64,000 nucleotides of DNA from contig JAIUJO010000189.1 of assembly GCA_023846275.1 (NCBI GenBank), forward strand, positions 843,771-907,770, given 5' to 3'. Shown in pieces: positions 23,785 through 38,464 of the stretch. The position numbers and the translations under genes were made by a program. The stretch's first letter is position 1, and each line of letters starts with the position of its first letter. Below the pieces are notes generated by a model that did not search any database, had not been told where the DNA came from, and was given only the letters and a program-made list of their open reading frames with translations. The stretch comes from Vanilla planifolia (lineage: Eukaryota > Streptophyta > Magnoliopsida > Asparagales > Orchidaceae).

Positions 23785-26700
23785 CATAATATTAAAATAA
23801 TAACTTATTATTATTTATGATTATTTACTTCAATAGTTCTTTGTAATTCCAAATGAGGTGTAATTGAGTTAAAACAAATGTATATGGACTCGTCTAAATG
23901 AGCTTTATCAAATTGTATATTTTGTTAGAGGTTATGTTTTACACTATTTCAATGATCGAAGATGTTACACTCTCCTCATATGTAACCTTTACATTGCATT
24001 GATTTTGTTATATTACATTATTTTAATTTATCTTATTTTAACTTTATTACATTTTCACTTAATATCAAAATAGTAATTTTTTATTATTTATAATTATTTA
24101 CTATGATAATCCATAATAACTCCAAGTGAACTCTAATTGACATAAAAAAATATTATCGTCCCAACTCAATAAGTTTTAACTAATTAAATAATTATTTTTA
24201 TATTTTTAAACATTTATTTCCTATGTTTTATGAAATTCTAAAAGAAATTTCAATTTTTACTTAATTTAGTGGTTGAGGATGTTACACTCAATCTCCTTTA
24301 AATCTTTAAATGTGATTTTCCTTAATAATTAATGTTATTTATTCAAATTTTCTACTTTTTTGGCTATATTACCATAGAACTTTAAATCTCCTCTCTAGTA
24401 ATCTTTTAATTCCTTTTATTTCATTATATTACGAAGCTTTGATTTATGTCATTTTAGCATTATAATTTTTTAACTAATATAAAAAACAATTTATTATAAC
24501 TTATGATTATTTAACTTGGTAATTTGTAATAATTTGAAATGAGGTCCAATCTAGATGAAACAAACATCATTGGACTTAATTTGATATGCTCCATCCAATT
24601 GAAGATTCATTTTCATATTTTTAAATATTTTATTTTCTAGGTTTTTTACATTATTGAAGAATCATTTTACATTTTCATTTTGTTATATTGTTATTAATTC
24701 TAAGTTTCCTCTTGTGTAACCTTACATCCCTTTCGTTTTATTACATTATATTTCGTATTAATTCTAAAATAGGTTTGAATAAGACTAAAGAAAATTAATT
24801 GGACTCATCTCAAGGAGCTCTGATCAATTAAATATTCATTTTTATATTTTTGAAAACTTTATCTAAAGAGAGTTTTGGCACAAATTGCAAGCCATTTCAA
24901 CTCCTACCAAATTTATCAAAGGAGGATATTATGCTCAATCTCTTAAGTATTCTGGCAAGAAAATTTCTCAACTTGTTTATCTCAATTTTTCAAATTTTTT
25001 ATTTTATTTGATCATATTTCTATGAAAGTCTAATTCTCCTCTTGCATGAATTTTACATCAATTTTATTTTGTTGTATTACATAGCTTCAATTAATTAATT
25101 TTAGCTTTAATATATATTAAGTTAATATTAAAAAATTATTTTTATAATTTATGCATATTTACATTGGTAATTCATAGTAACTCCTAATGAAGTCTATTTT
25201 ACAACAAAACAAATGTTAATGGACACATCTTAATGAGATTTATCATGTTAAATTTTTGTTTTATGTTTCTAAATATTTTTGTCAACTTTTTAGCATGCCT
25301 TAAGAGCTATTTTGATTAATACCTAATTTGATGTTTAAGAAATTTTCATTTGATCGATTTTTAACTTTAAAAAAAACTCCTTGTAAAGTTAAATCTCATT
25401 TGTTCAAATTTTTCTTTTTTATTTTATTATATTACTATGAAACTCTAATTCTCCTCTTTTATTACCTTTACATTTCTTTGACCATTTAATGTTATTTTAA
25501 TTTACCTTATTTCATCTTTAATTTATATTTAGTTATTAGTAAGAAAATATTTTGTAATTACTTAAGCTTATTTATTTTGGTAATTGATAGTAAATCAAAA
25601 CAAGGTTAGATCATGATGAAATAAATATTAGTTGACTCGTCTTAATAAACTCTTTCTTATGATATATAGATTTTAGTTGTAAATATTTTGTTTTATCAAA
25701 TTTGCCACATTTAAAGAGTCATTTTGATTTGTACCTAATTTGATGATCGAGGATGTTATACTCAATCTCCTTAGTATTTTAGAATGTTGCTTTTTAATAA
25801 AATTTATTTCAATTTGTTAACATTTTCATTTTGAATTTTTTATATTAATATTTGACTATAAATGTCGTCTCATTTTATAGTTAAATGTCTTTGATTTAGT
25901 CATGTTTAGTGGTTTTAATTAATCCAATTATAGTTTCAATAAAAATTTCTTAATATTAAAATAACAATTTATTTTTATTTATGATTATTTATTTTGATTA
26001 TTCTCAGTAAATCAAAATAAGGTGCATCCATCATGAAACAACCATCATTAGACTACATTTTATATGCACTATCAAATTAAATACTTATTTTTATATTTTT
26101 TAAGAAAACTTTCTACATTTTTGGCACATTTTTTTGGGATTTTTATTTGCACCTATTTTGACCATCAAGAGTGATACACTTGATTTTCTTATTGTCTACG
26201 ATTGCAACTTTTCCAAACAACTTATCACATTTTTGGAAATTTTTTGTTTTGATTTAGTTAAATTTTGATGAAACTCTTACCCTCCTCTCATGTAAAATCT
26301 ATAATTTTTTATTTTATTGCATTACATTAATTTAATTTATCTTAGTTTAGCATTTTTATATATTTACTTAACATCAAAATAATGTTTTATTGTTATTTAC
26401 TCTTATTATTTTTGTAACTCATAATAATTTCAAGTGAGGCTTGATCGACATGAAAAAAATGTTAATGGATTCATCTAGACTAGCACTATCCAATTAAAAA
26501 TTCATTCTAATATTTTTTAAATATTATATTATTAAAGATTTTGGCATATTTTAGGACACATTTCTATTCATATATGTTTTGATTATCAAAGATATTACGC
26601 TCAACATTCTAAATATCTTACAATGCAACTTTCTGTCACAATTTGTCTTTTATTTGGTTATATTTTGCAGCTTCAATTTGCCTCATTTAATTTTTAATTT

Positions 26701-29700
26701 AAATTTACTTAATATTAAAAATATTATTATTTATCCATTTTTTTAAAATTTTTAGTAATTTGAAATCTGGTTAGATTGACATGAAATAAAAGTCACTAAA
26801 CTCCTATTTTAATGAGTTTTTTCTAATTAATTTATTTTTTAATTTTTTTTCAAATATTTTATTTTTTAAGGTTTTAGCATACTTTATATGAAATTTCAAT
26901 TAGTTCAACATTTTGACAATCAAGGTGTCATAATCAATCTCATTAATATCTTGTAATTTAGATTCTCATAAACTTTATCTTACTTTTTCAAATGTTTTTC
27001 AATAATTTAGTTATATTGGTATGAAACTCTAACTATTGTCTCCTATAATCCTTACATCATTTTGATTTACTTGTATTATGTTACTTTAATTTATTTAATT
27101 TCAACTTTTTTTGTTTTTTTTTTTTAATATTAAAGTAATAGTTTATTATCCTTTATGTTTTTTTCTTTCGTAAGTGGCAATAATTTCAAACGATGTCACA
27201 TCATCAAGGAAAATTTTTTATGCTTATTAAAATATTTATTCTTGTTTATTTTTATTTATGTTAGACTCTACTCAATGAGCTCTATCTTATTAAATGTTTA
27301 TTTTTTATTTTTTAAATTTTTAAAGAGTTTTTGGTTGCTTTGGGAGTAATTTCAACTCATACAACATTTAATGAAGGAAGATGTCTCACTTGATCACCTT
27401 AGTATCTTGTTCAAATTTTTTGCTTTGACTTTTTGTAACCATGGAACTCTAATTCTCATATTACATAACACTTACTTCACTTTTATTTGATTAAATTATG
27501 TTTTTTTGCTTATCTCATTTTAGCTTTAATATATATTTACTCAAAAATAAAAAAACTAAATTGTTATTATTATTTGTTCATATTTACTTTAGTGATTTAT
27601 AATAACTCTAAATTAGGTCTGATAAAAAAGAAACAAATGTCTTTGGCTGGTCCCTACAAGTTTTATCGAATCTATCATTAATTTTTTTTATGTTTAAATA
27701 TTTTGTTTTCTCATGTACCATACTAGTAATTTAAATATTTTCATGATTTGTATGATTAAGGATCTCACGTTTAATCTCATTAGTACTAATTCAAAATTAA
27801 ATCCATTTAAAACAAAAGAAATTTTCTCATATTTGAATAGATGAGCTCCAAATAAAAATTAATTTTAATATATTTAAAAAATTGTTTATGGTTTTGTTGT
27901 GATTTATGAGATTTTTGCATTTGTAGCAGAAGTAATGATCGAGAATGTTGTGCTCAAACTCCTTGTAATATAGGAATGCAATTTTTTCTGCACATTTTTT
28001 GTTAGTTCTTCGAAATTTTTTCTTTCATTTGGTTATATCGTTGTGTAACTCGAAATCTCCTACTCTGTCATTTTTTAATGCCTTTGATTTTGTTTTATTA
28101 CATAACTTCAATTTATCTTATTTAAACTTTAACATAAATTTACTTTATATCAAAATAATAATTTACTATTTTTATTCTTATTTATTATAATAATTCAAAG
28201 TAATTCTAAATGAGTTCTGATCGACAAAAAATGCTATTGGATTCATTTTGATGAGTTTTATACAATTAAATATTTATTCTTAATTTTTTAAAATGTTTTA
28301 TTTCTTACAGCTTTTATAAGTTATAAGAACCATTCTAGTTCATACTTGATTTAACAATCGATGTTATTACACGTGACATTTTTCATATCTCTTAATGCAA
28401 CTTTTGCACACAATTTATTTCACTTATTCAAAATTTTCATTTCAATTTTTTTATATTACTACATATCTCTTACTCTCCTCTCATCTTTCTTTTATATTGC
28501 TTTTATTTGGTAAGAGTACATTACTTTAATGTTTCTTAGATTGTAAGAGTACATTAGTTCAAACAAGATGTAACATGCAACTTGGATTTTCCATGACAAG
28601 CTTTATTTAATTAAATAATTATTGTTATATTTTGAAATACTTCATTATGTAAGGCCTTTTTACATTTTACTTGACATTTTAATTCATACCTAAGTTGAAA
28701 TCAAGGAAGAAATACTTGATCTCGTTTGGATCTTGGAGTGTAAGATTCTTATAAAATTGATTTCATTTTATCAAATTTTTTGTTTCAATTTGGTTATATA
28801 ACTATGCAACACTAAATCTCTTCTTACTGGAACTTTTGTTGGTTTGAGTAACAAGTATTATATTACTTCAATTTCTCTCATTTGAATTTTAGCACTAATT
28901 TACTTAATATTAAAAGAAAAATTTATAATTAATAATTCTTTTTTCATTTTTCAATTGGCTATAGTAATAAACATGGTCCAATCATGATGAATCAAACGTC
29001 GTTGGACTCATCTCAATGAGCTTCATCCAATAAAGTACAATTGTTATATTTCAAAATTTTCTTATGTTTTAGATTATTTAACATTTTATGTGAAATTTTA
29101 ATTTTTACTTTATTTAACACTCGAGATGCTATACACCTCCTCTATAGTTTATTAGAATGCAACTTTCTTATATAATTTATGTGAATTATTCAAATTTGTT
29201 TTTCTTATATTTGGTTACAAAAAATTACTTCTATTTACCATATTTTAGATTTAATTTATAAATATTTACTTAATATTAAAAATATTTTTGATTATTTATA
29301 ATTATTTACTTTTTTAACTAGTGGTAACTCCTAACTAGCTCTGTTTAGTATAATACAAGCATTACTAGGCTCATCACGGCAACCTCTATATAATTAAATA
29401 TTATTTTTTTAATTTTTAAAAATAGTTATAGGGATTGTGCATGGTTTATAAGGTATTTTGAATAGTAATTGATTTAACATTCATGGAAGTCACACTTAAT
29501 CTTGTTAGTATCTTGGAAAAAATGTTTTACAAAATTTAACTCCTTTCTTCGAATATCTCATTTTCATTTGGTTATATTTCTATAAAACTCTAATTTAACA
29601 CACATGAGACCTTCACAATTCTTTCATTTTGTTATAATGTATTTCTTTAGTTTATCTCATTTTACCTTTATTATAAATTTTCTAAATATTAAAATAATAA

Positions 29701-32700
29701 TTTATTATTGTTTATTCTTATTTACTTTATAAATTTGAAGTATTTCCAAATAATCTCTATTCAATATGAAACAAATGTTGTTTGGTTTATCTCCACGCTT
29801 TATAAATTAATTATTCATTTTTGTATTTTTAAATATGCTTTTTAGGAAATTTTCATGTTCTATGAGACATTTTGATTCGTATCAAATTTGATGATAAAAA
29901 ATGTTATACTTAATCTCACAAGAGTTTTTGAATGAAATATTCCCATGTAATTTGTCTAATTTCTTTGTTTTTTTGCTTTCAATCAGTTATATTAATTTGT
30001 AACAAGATATCTCCTCCCATATAGCCTCTATATTGCTTTGGTTTCATGATATTTTTTTGCCTCAATTTATCTCATTTTTACTTTAATATATATTTACTTA
30101 ATGATAAAATAATAATTTCTTATTATTTAAGCTTATTTAAATTTTTAATTCAAAGTAATTATGGGCAAGGCCTAATCAAGATTAAACAAACATCATTAAA
30201 CTTTTCCTGAGATATTTTCTAATAAAAAATTCATTTTTATATTTTTAAATAATGTATTTTTAGTATTTTACATGCTTTACAATAAAGTTTGCCAGGTAAT
30301 TAATTTGTTGATAGAGGTTGTTTCACTTGATCTCTATAACAACTTAGAATATGACTTTCTTATCAAACTTATCTCACTTCAAATATCTTTTGCTTTGATT
30401 TGGTTATATTAATTTGAAATTCCAATTCTCATCTCCTCTGACTATTACATTGCTTTGATTTCATTATATTGTAAATCTTTAATTCATCTTATTTGGTCTT
30501 TATGTCCAAATTAATTTTAAAATAATAATTTATTATTATTTATGTTTATATACTATAGCAACTTGTAATATTTCCAAAATATATCCAATGGAGATAAAAC
30601 AAACATCTTTGGTCTTTCATTTATAAACTCTATCAAATTAAACTTTAGCTTTTATATCTTTAATAATTTTATTTTGTAGCATTTTGTTATGTTTTATGAG
30701 GAATTTTTATTCAAATGGAATGTTATCATTAAGGATGTTACATTCGATATTATTAGTATCTTAGAATGCAACTTTTTAGTATATTTTTTCTTATTTTTTA
30801 AAAGACTACATTTTTATTTGGTTATATTACTATATAACTCTAAATTTCCACTTGTGTGATTTTGACTTGGCATTAATTTATTTATATTGCATTTCTTCAA
30901 ATTATATTAGTTCAAGATTAAAATATATTTATGTGACATTAGCATAATAATTTATTATTATTTTTTGTTTATTTTTGGTAGTTCATAATAATTCTAAATT
31001 AGTTGCGATCAAGTCAAAATAAACATTTTGACTATTAAAGTTTTCACACTTTATGAGATATTTCAATTTTTTATAGATATAATGAATTGAGATGTTACAC
31101 TCGATATTCTTAATATATAAAAAAATTTCTCTTTGATTTTCTTATATCATAATGAAGCTAGAATGCCTCTCTCATTTGTCCATAATATTACTTATATTAA
31201 TTTATATTACCTTCCTTCAATTTATTGCATTTCAATTTTAATATATATTTACTTATTTTTGTTATTATTTATTTCTATTTGATTTGGTAATTTTTGCTAA
31301 ACACAACCGAGGTCCTTCAAAGATGAAACAATTTTCATTAGACTCATCTTGGTGAGCTGTATGAAATTAAATATATATTTTCATAAATCTTATTATTTTA
31401 TTTTATATACTTTTGGCAAGCATTTTGAGTCATTTTGATTTGTTCTTGATTAAATGATTAAGAACGGCACACTCGATCCCCTTAGTATCACAGAACACAC
31501 TTTTCTCATGGCATTTATCTCTTATTCTCAAAATTTTCACTTTGATTTTGTAATATTACTGTGTAACAAAAAAATCTAGTCTCATATGACCATTACATTA
31601 TAGTGATTTGGTTAAATTACTTTACTTTAATTCATCTCATTTTATATTTCGTATATATTTTATTATTATTTAAGCTTATTTGTTTTATTAATTCATAGTA
31701 ATTCCAAACAAGGTCTTATCATGATGAAATGAACATCATTGGACACATGTCAACGAGCTCCTTCTAATTAAATGTCAACTTTTATATTTTTTAAATGTTC
31801 TAATATCTAGGATTTTCACATATTTTGTAAGACATTTTGATTTGTACATGATTTCACTACTATGAATGTTATACTCAATCTTCTTTATATCTTAAAATAC
31901 AATTTTCTCATACAACTTCTCAAAAGTTCTCAATTTTTTTCCCTTTGGTAATATTACTATGAAGTTTTAATCTTAGTCTCCTTTGAACTTCATATCTCTT
32001 TGATTTCATTATATCATTATTTCAATTTATCTTATTTTAGCTTTATTATATATTTGTTAAATATAAAAATGATAATTATTTCTCGTTTACACTTTTTGGA
32101 TCCAAAGTAATTTTAAATGATTTCTAATCGAGACTAAATAAAGGTCATTTGATAGATCTTAATGAGCTCTATCTAATTAAATCCTCATTTCTATAATTTT
32201 TAAACATTTTTATTTCAAGTATTTTGTCACACTTCAGAAGGCTTTTTGATTTGTACTAGATTTAATGATTGAGGTTGTTATGCTTGATCACCTTAGTATC
32301 TTGAAATGCCACTTTTTCATACAATTTATTATAATTCTTATAATTATTTCTTTGATTCCATAATGTTACTTTATAGCTCTAATTCTGATCTCATGTGAGC
32401 CTTACATGTCTTTGATTATGTTATATTACTTTATTAAAATTTTACTCATTTTCTTCTTCAATATAAATTTTATTAATATTAAAAGAATATTTTATTTCTA
32501 TTTTATATTTATTTGATGTCGTAAATCAATGTAATTAAAAACAATGTTCAATCAATATGAAACTATCATTGTTAGGCACGTCTTTATGTGCTCTACCTAA
32601 TTATAAATTAATTTTTTTATATTGTTATATATTTATTTACTATAAATTTAGTAAGCTTGATGAGATATTTTAATTTTCAACAAATTTGAGTGTTAAAAAT

Positions 32701-35312
32701 ATTTAATTCGATCTTATTAGTATCAAACAAAGCAAATTTAATAATAATTCTATCTCATTTCCTCAAAATTTTCACTTTGATTTGGTTATGCAATTCTAAA
32801 TGTCCTTTGACATGACTTCTACATTACTTTGATATTGTTACATTACATTACTTCAAATAATCTCTTTCAACTTTAATATCTACTTCATTAACATTAAAGA
32901 ATTTGTAGTATTTAAGCTTATTTTCTTTGATAATTCGTAAAAACAATAAATGAGGTCTTGTTGAGACAAAGCAAATGTCTTTGGACTTATAACTATATGA
33001 TTTAACCAATTAAATATCAATTTTTATATTTTTTTTAAAAAAATTATTTTCTATTATTCTATAACATATTGTCATATATTTTAATTTATATCTGATTTAA
33101 TGATAAAAATGTTACACTCGATCTTCTTAGTATCTTATTATGTAACTTTCTAGTAAAAATTATGTCATTCCTTTAAATTTTTTCTTTGACTATGATATAT
33201 TATTATGAAGCTCTAATTTTTCTCTCATTGTTGTTTACATAATGTTTTATTTATTTATATTCAGTTGCTTCAATTTGCCTAATTATTATTATTATTATTT
33301 ATGCTTAGATCAAGATGAAATAAGCACAATTAGACTCACTACAATGATTTCTCTCCAATTAAATATTTATTTTTATTATTTAACTTTTTAGTTTTTTTGT
33401 ATTATTTATAAGAAATTTTTATTTATACCAATTTTGAAAATCTAGGATATTATACTCTATCACATTTTTTTGTACATAAATCTCACTTATAATTTGTCTT
33501 ATTTTATTTTTGTCTTTGCTTTGCTTACATTACTATCTAACCCTAAATCTCCATCGTCTGACCATTACATCACTTTTTTGTCATATTATATTTTTTTTAA
33601 TTTATCTCCTTTGAGCTTTACTATATATTTACTAAATATTAAAATAATTATTTAATGTTATTTACACTTATTTTGTTTCATAATTCAGACTAATTCCAAA
33701 TGAGTTCTGAAGAGTCAAAAAAATGTCATTGGGTTCATTTTGGATAGCTTTATCCAATTTAATTTTATTTTTTACATTTTTAAATTTTTTGGAAAGAATT
33801 TTATGCTCAAACTTCTTGTTATTTTTTAATACAGATTTCAAATGCAATTTGTCTTGTTTATTCAAATATTTTGCTTTGATCTACTTAGCTTACTATGAAA
33901 CTCTAATACTCTTCTTATGTCACCCATACATCATTTTCGATTAAAATTATCATATTATTTATATTTTTCTCATTTTAGCTTTAATATATATTTACTTAAT
34001 ATAAAAATAATAATCTAAAAATATTTATATTTAACTAATTTGATAATTCATAAGAATTCCAAACAAAGTCTGATAGAGATAAATCAAATGTCATTTCACT
34101 CATCTCAAGTAACTCTATCTAATTAAATATTTATTTTTTAATATTTTAAAATATTTTATTTTTAGGGGTTTTTATTTAGTTTTAATTAATTTGATAATTC
34201 GTAATAATTTCAAACAAGGCCTAATCAAGATAAAAAAAAATATCATTTGACTCACCATGACATGTTCTATCCAATTAAATATTCATTTCTTATGTTTATT
34301 ATTTTTTATTTTTTTAACAGGTTTTCATGATTTATGCGACATTTCATATCCTAAATAATTTAACAATAATGAATATTGTATTTGATCTCTTTAATATCAC
34401 AGAGAATAATTTTTCTAACCATTTTATCTTATTTCTCGAAATCTTTTATATCTTTTGGTAATGTTACTATGTAACTCTATGCCTACTATGGTGTAAGCAT
34501 TACATCTCTATGACTTTTTTATTATATTATTTCAATTTATATCAGTTCAACTTCAATCAATATCTTCTTAATATTACAATAACAATTTAATTTTTTTACA
34601 TTTATTTAAACACAATTAATCGAAATCATCTTGACAATCTCTATACAATTAAAACTTTATTTTTATATTTTAAATTTTTTTATTTTTTTAGGATTTTTTT
34701 GCTTAATATTATATTTTTAATTTTTACTTAAATTAGTAATCAATGATGTTAAACACAATCTTTTTGTTAATTTGTATAAAAATCCAATGAGATTCAATTG
34801 TAATTAAGTAAACATCATCAGATTCATCTACAAAGGCATAATCTAATTAAATATTCATTATTGTTTTTTAAAACAAGTTTCTTTCTAGTCTTTTACATAT
34901 TTTTTGAGACATTTTAATTCTTACATGATGTGAATATTGACGATATCATATTAAAATTGTTGTGTTTTGTTGAATAAAACTTTCTTGCATAATTTATCTT
35001 ATTTATTTAAAATTTTTATTTTTATTTGGTTATATTACTATGTTGCTTTAAATCTTTTATTATGTGACCTTTACATTGTTTTCTTAAAAGTTTTTTCTTT
35101 GATTTGGACATAATACTATGAAACTCTAATATTATATTGATTCATTTTATCTAATTTTAGTTTTATAATATTTTTAAAAAATATTTCAATAATTATTTAA
35201 TATTTTTTTTTGCTTATCTGGATTGGGAATTCATAGTAGTATGAAACAAGATCCAATTCAAGAAATATGAATGTCATTGGACTCATATTAATGAGCTCTT
35301 TCTAATTAGTTA

Positions 35313-35315
<3 letters not shown>

Positions 35316-35376
<61 letters not shown>
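35316..35376. repeat. (AT)30 microsatellite in a satellite unit
   Basis: About 61 bases of pure AT dinucleotide, the longest pure dinucleotide run I saw in the window. It sits after tctaattagttattc, the part of the unit that normally reads attaaatattcatttttata. Confidence 0.97.
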
Positions 35377-35378
<2 letters not shown>

Positions 35379-37973
35379 CAAATAATATTTTGTTATAGAT
35401 TTTTATTTAATAATCAATGATGTTACAATGGATCTACTTAATATCTTTGAATGAATTTTTCATAATATTTACCTCAATTTTCAAGACATTTCTTTGATAC
35501 GTCATTATATAACTCTTAATCTTATATAGTATGACATTTACATCACTTTGATTTAGTTTTGTTATTTTACTTGAATTTATTTTATTTCAACTTTAATATA
35601 TATTTCTTTAATATTACTACAATAATTTTTTTATTAACTATGCTTATTTATTATTTTATTTCATAATATCTCAAAATAAGGTCTCATCAAAAAGAAACAT
35701 AGTTAGCCCTATCTCAAAAAGCCCTACTCATTAAATATTATTTTATATATATTATTTTAATATTTTATTTTGTACTACTTTAGCACTCTTTAACAGACAT
35801 TTTTGTTCACAAATGATATGATGATTAAAGGTTTTATACACATTCTCCTTAGTCTCTTAGAGCGCAACTTTCCCAAACAATTTTCATAATTCTTAAACGT
35901 TTTGTTTTAATTTTGTTATATTACAAGGTAACTCTAAATTTCATTTCCTGTGACATTTATAACACTTGGATTTGATTGCATTATGTTGCATTAATTTAAC
36001 TCTTTTAAAATTTACTAAATATCTACTTAATATTAAAAAACATGATTATTATTTATACTTATTTAAAATGGTTGTTCGTAGTAATTCCAAACTAAGTTCT
36101 ATTTAGATAAAAAAATGTCAATGCTCTCTTCACAATGAGCTCTATCAAATTAAATATTTATTTTTATATTATTTTTTATTATAATTTATTGGGTCTTCTA
36201 ATTTTTTGTCATATTTTTATTCTTACCTTATTTGATGAGTGAGGTTGTTCCCTTCGATGTCCTCTTGTAAGAAATGCAATTTTCTCATACAATTTAAATA
36301 TAGAGAGCTTTAGTTTAGTTATATTACATTGCTTTGACTTTTGTCATTCTGTCTTTATTAAATATTTAATTTAAATTAAATTTAATATCTATTACTATTT
36401 ATTATTTTTAAATATTTTAATTTGTAATCATTCAAAAACTAATCTAATCAATACAAAACAAATGTCTTTAACTTGACTTGAAGAGGCCTATCTAATTAAA
36501 TATTCATTTATATATTTTTAAATATTTTATTTATTAGGATTTTTGTATATTTTATAGGATATCTTAATTCATACATGATTTTATAATTAATGATGTTACA
36601 CACGATCTCTTTAGCATCTTAGAATGCAATATTCTCAAATAAAAGAATTGTTTTTTCAAATTTTTGTTTTGAATTGGTTATATTATTATGTAACTCTAAA
36701 TCTTCTTAAGTGTGACACTTATATCATAAAATTGATTGTATTTTGTTGCTACAATTAATCTAATTTTAGCTTGAACATAGATTTTTTCATAGTAAAAAAA
36801 TTAATTTTATTATTATTTGTTCTTATTTATCTTGATAATTCAAATTAATTCTTGGACAGGTTTGATTGAGATGAAAAATATGCCATTGGCCTTGGCTCGT
36901 TTAGCACTATGCAATTAATTTTTATTTTTATAATTTTGAATATTTTATTTTGAAGGGTTTTTGCAGGCTTTGTGACATATTTTTATTTATTCCTAATATG
37001 GCTATCGAGGGTGTCTCACATGACTTCTTTAGTAACTTTGAACACTACTTTCCTATACATTTTATCTTATTTCTTCTAATGTTTAGCGTTGATTTGGTTA
37101 TTTTATATTTTAACTCAAAATCTCCTCATGTGTGACCTTTTAATCACAATGGTTTTGTTATACTACATTGCTTTAATTTGTCATATTTTTTATTTATTAT
37201 ATATTTACTTAATTTAAAATAATAATTTATTATTTATTCGTATTTAAATAAGTAATTCATAATAATTTAAAATATTGATTGATTAAGATGAATCAAATGT
37301 CATTGCAAATATTTTATTTTCTAGGGTTTTCAAATGCTTTAAAAGAAAACACAATTCCTACGAGTTATAATGATGGAGTTTCCAACTCTAGATCTCTTAA
37401 TTATCTAGGAATTCATCTCTCATGTGCAATTTACTTCATTTCTTCAAATGTTTTACTTTCGTTTTGTTATATTACTATTTTAATCAAAATCTTTACTTTT
37501 CCCACCTTTACATTTCTTTTGTTTGGTTATATTATGTTACTTTATTTATCTCATTATTGTTTTAATAAATATTTACTTAATATTATAAAAAATTATCATT
37601 GTTTATGTTCATTCAATTTTTTACTTCATAGTAATTTTAAACGAGATCCAATCAAGACAAAACAAACCTCGTTGGTCTCCTCTCCATGAGCTTTATCCAA
37701 ATAAATATTTATTTTTTTATTTTGAATATCTCAATTTCTAGGGCTTTTACATGCTTTACAAAACATTTTACTCCTACATGTTTAAATGTTTAACTTTGTC
37801 ATAGCCAATATCTTCAATGTCATGAAATTTAATTTTCTCGTATAATTTATCTTATTACTTCAAATTTTTCATTTTGATATTGCCAAAATGCTCTGTAACT
37901 CTAAATCATATTTCGTGAAATTATTTTTTTTTAATTTTGTTGTATTTTATTGATTCAATTTATCTCATTTTAA

Positions 37974-37978
<5 letters not shown>

Positions 37979-38006
<28 letters not shown>
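37979..38006. repeat. (AT)14 microsatellite in a satellite unit
   Basis: About 28 bases of AT dinucleotide at the same place in the unit as the runs at 23,767 and 38,424. Confidence 0.95.
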
Positions 38007-38419
38007 TCTTCATATAAAAATAATACTTTTTTATTATTTATTCTTATTTAATTCTTGTAAGTTCTCAAAAATTCAAAATGACTTCTGATTATAGCAAAGT
38101 AAGTGTCATTATACTTAGCTCAAGGAAGTCTATCCTAATAAATATTATTTTTTACATTTAAATATATTTTTATTTTATTTTTTTTGCTAATATTTCATGA
38201 CATTTTTTGTGGTACTACATTTGACAATCAAGGATGCCACACAACCCCTTTATATCTTCGGATACAATTTTTCTAATAATATTTATCTTATTACTTCAAA
38301 TTTTCACTTTTATTTGGCTATATTACTATTTAACTCTTATTCCTCAATAATGTGACTTTAACATCACTTTAATTTGGAATTTTTATATTGCATAAATTTA
38401 CCTCATTTTAGAATCAATA

Positions 38420-38423
<4 letters not shown>

Positions 38424-38459
<36 letters not shown>
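38424..38459. repeat. (TA)18 microsatellite in a satellite unit
   Basis: About 36 bases of TA dinucleotide one unit to the right of the run at 37,979 and at the same place in the unit. Confidence 0.95.

Positions 38460-38464
<5 letters not shown>

Noticed and set aside
37279-37689. 136-codon plus-strand frame in the AT-rich arm
   Set aside because: It lies wholly in diverged satellite units, is not conserved in neighbouring units and reads as hydrophobic AT-rich text.
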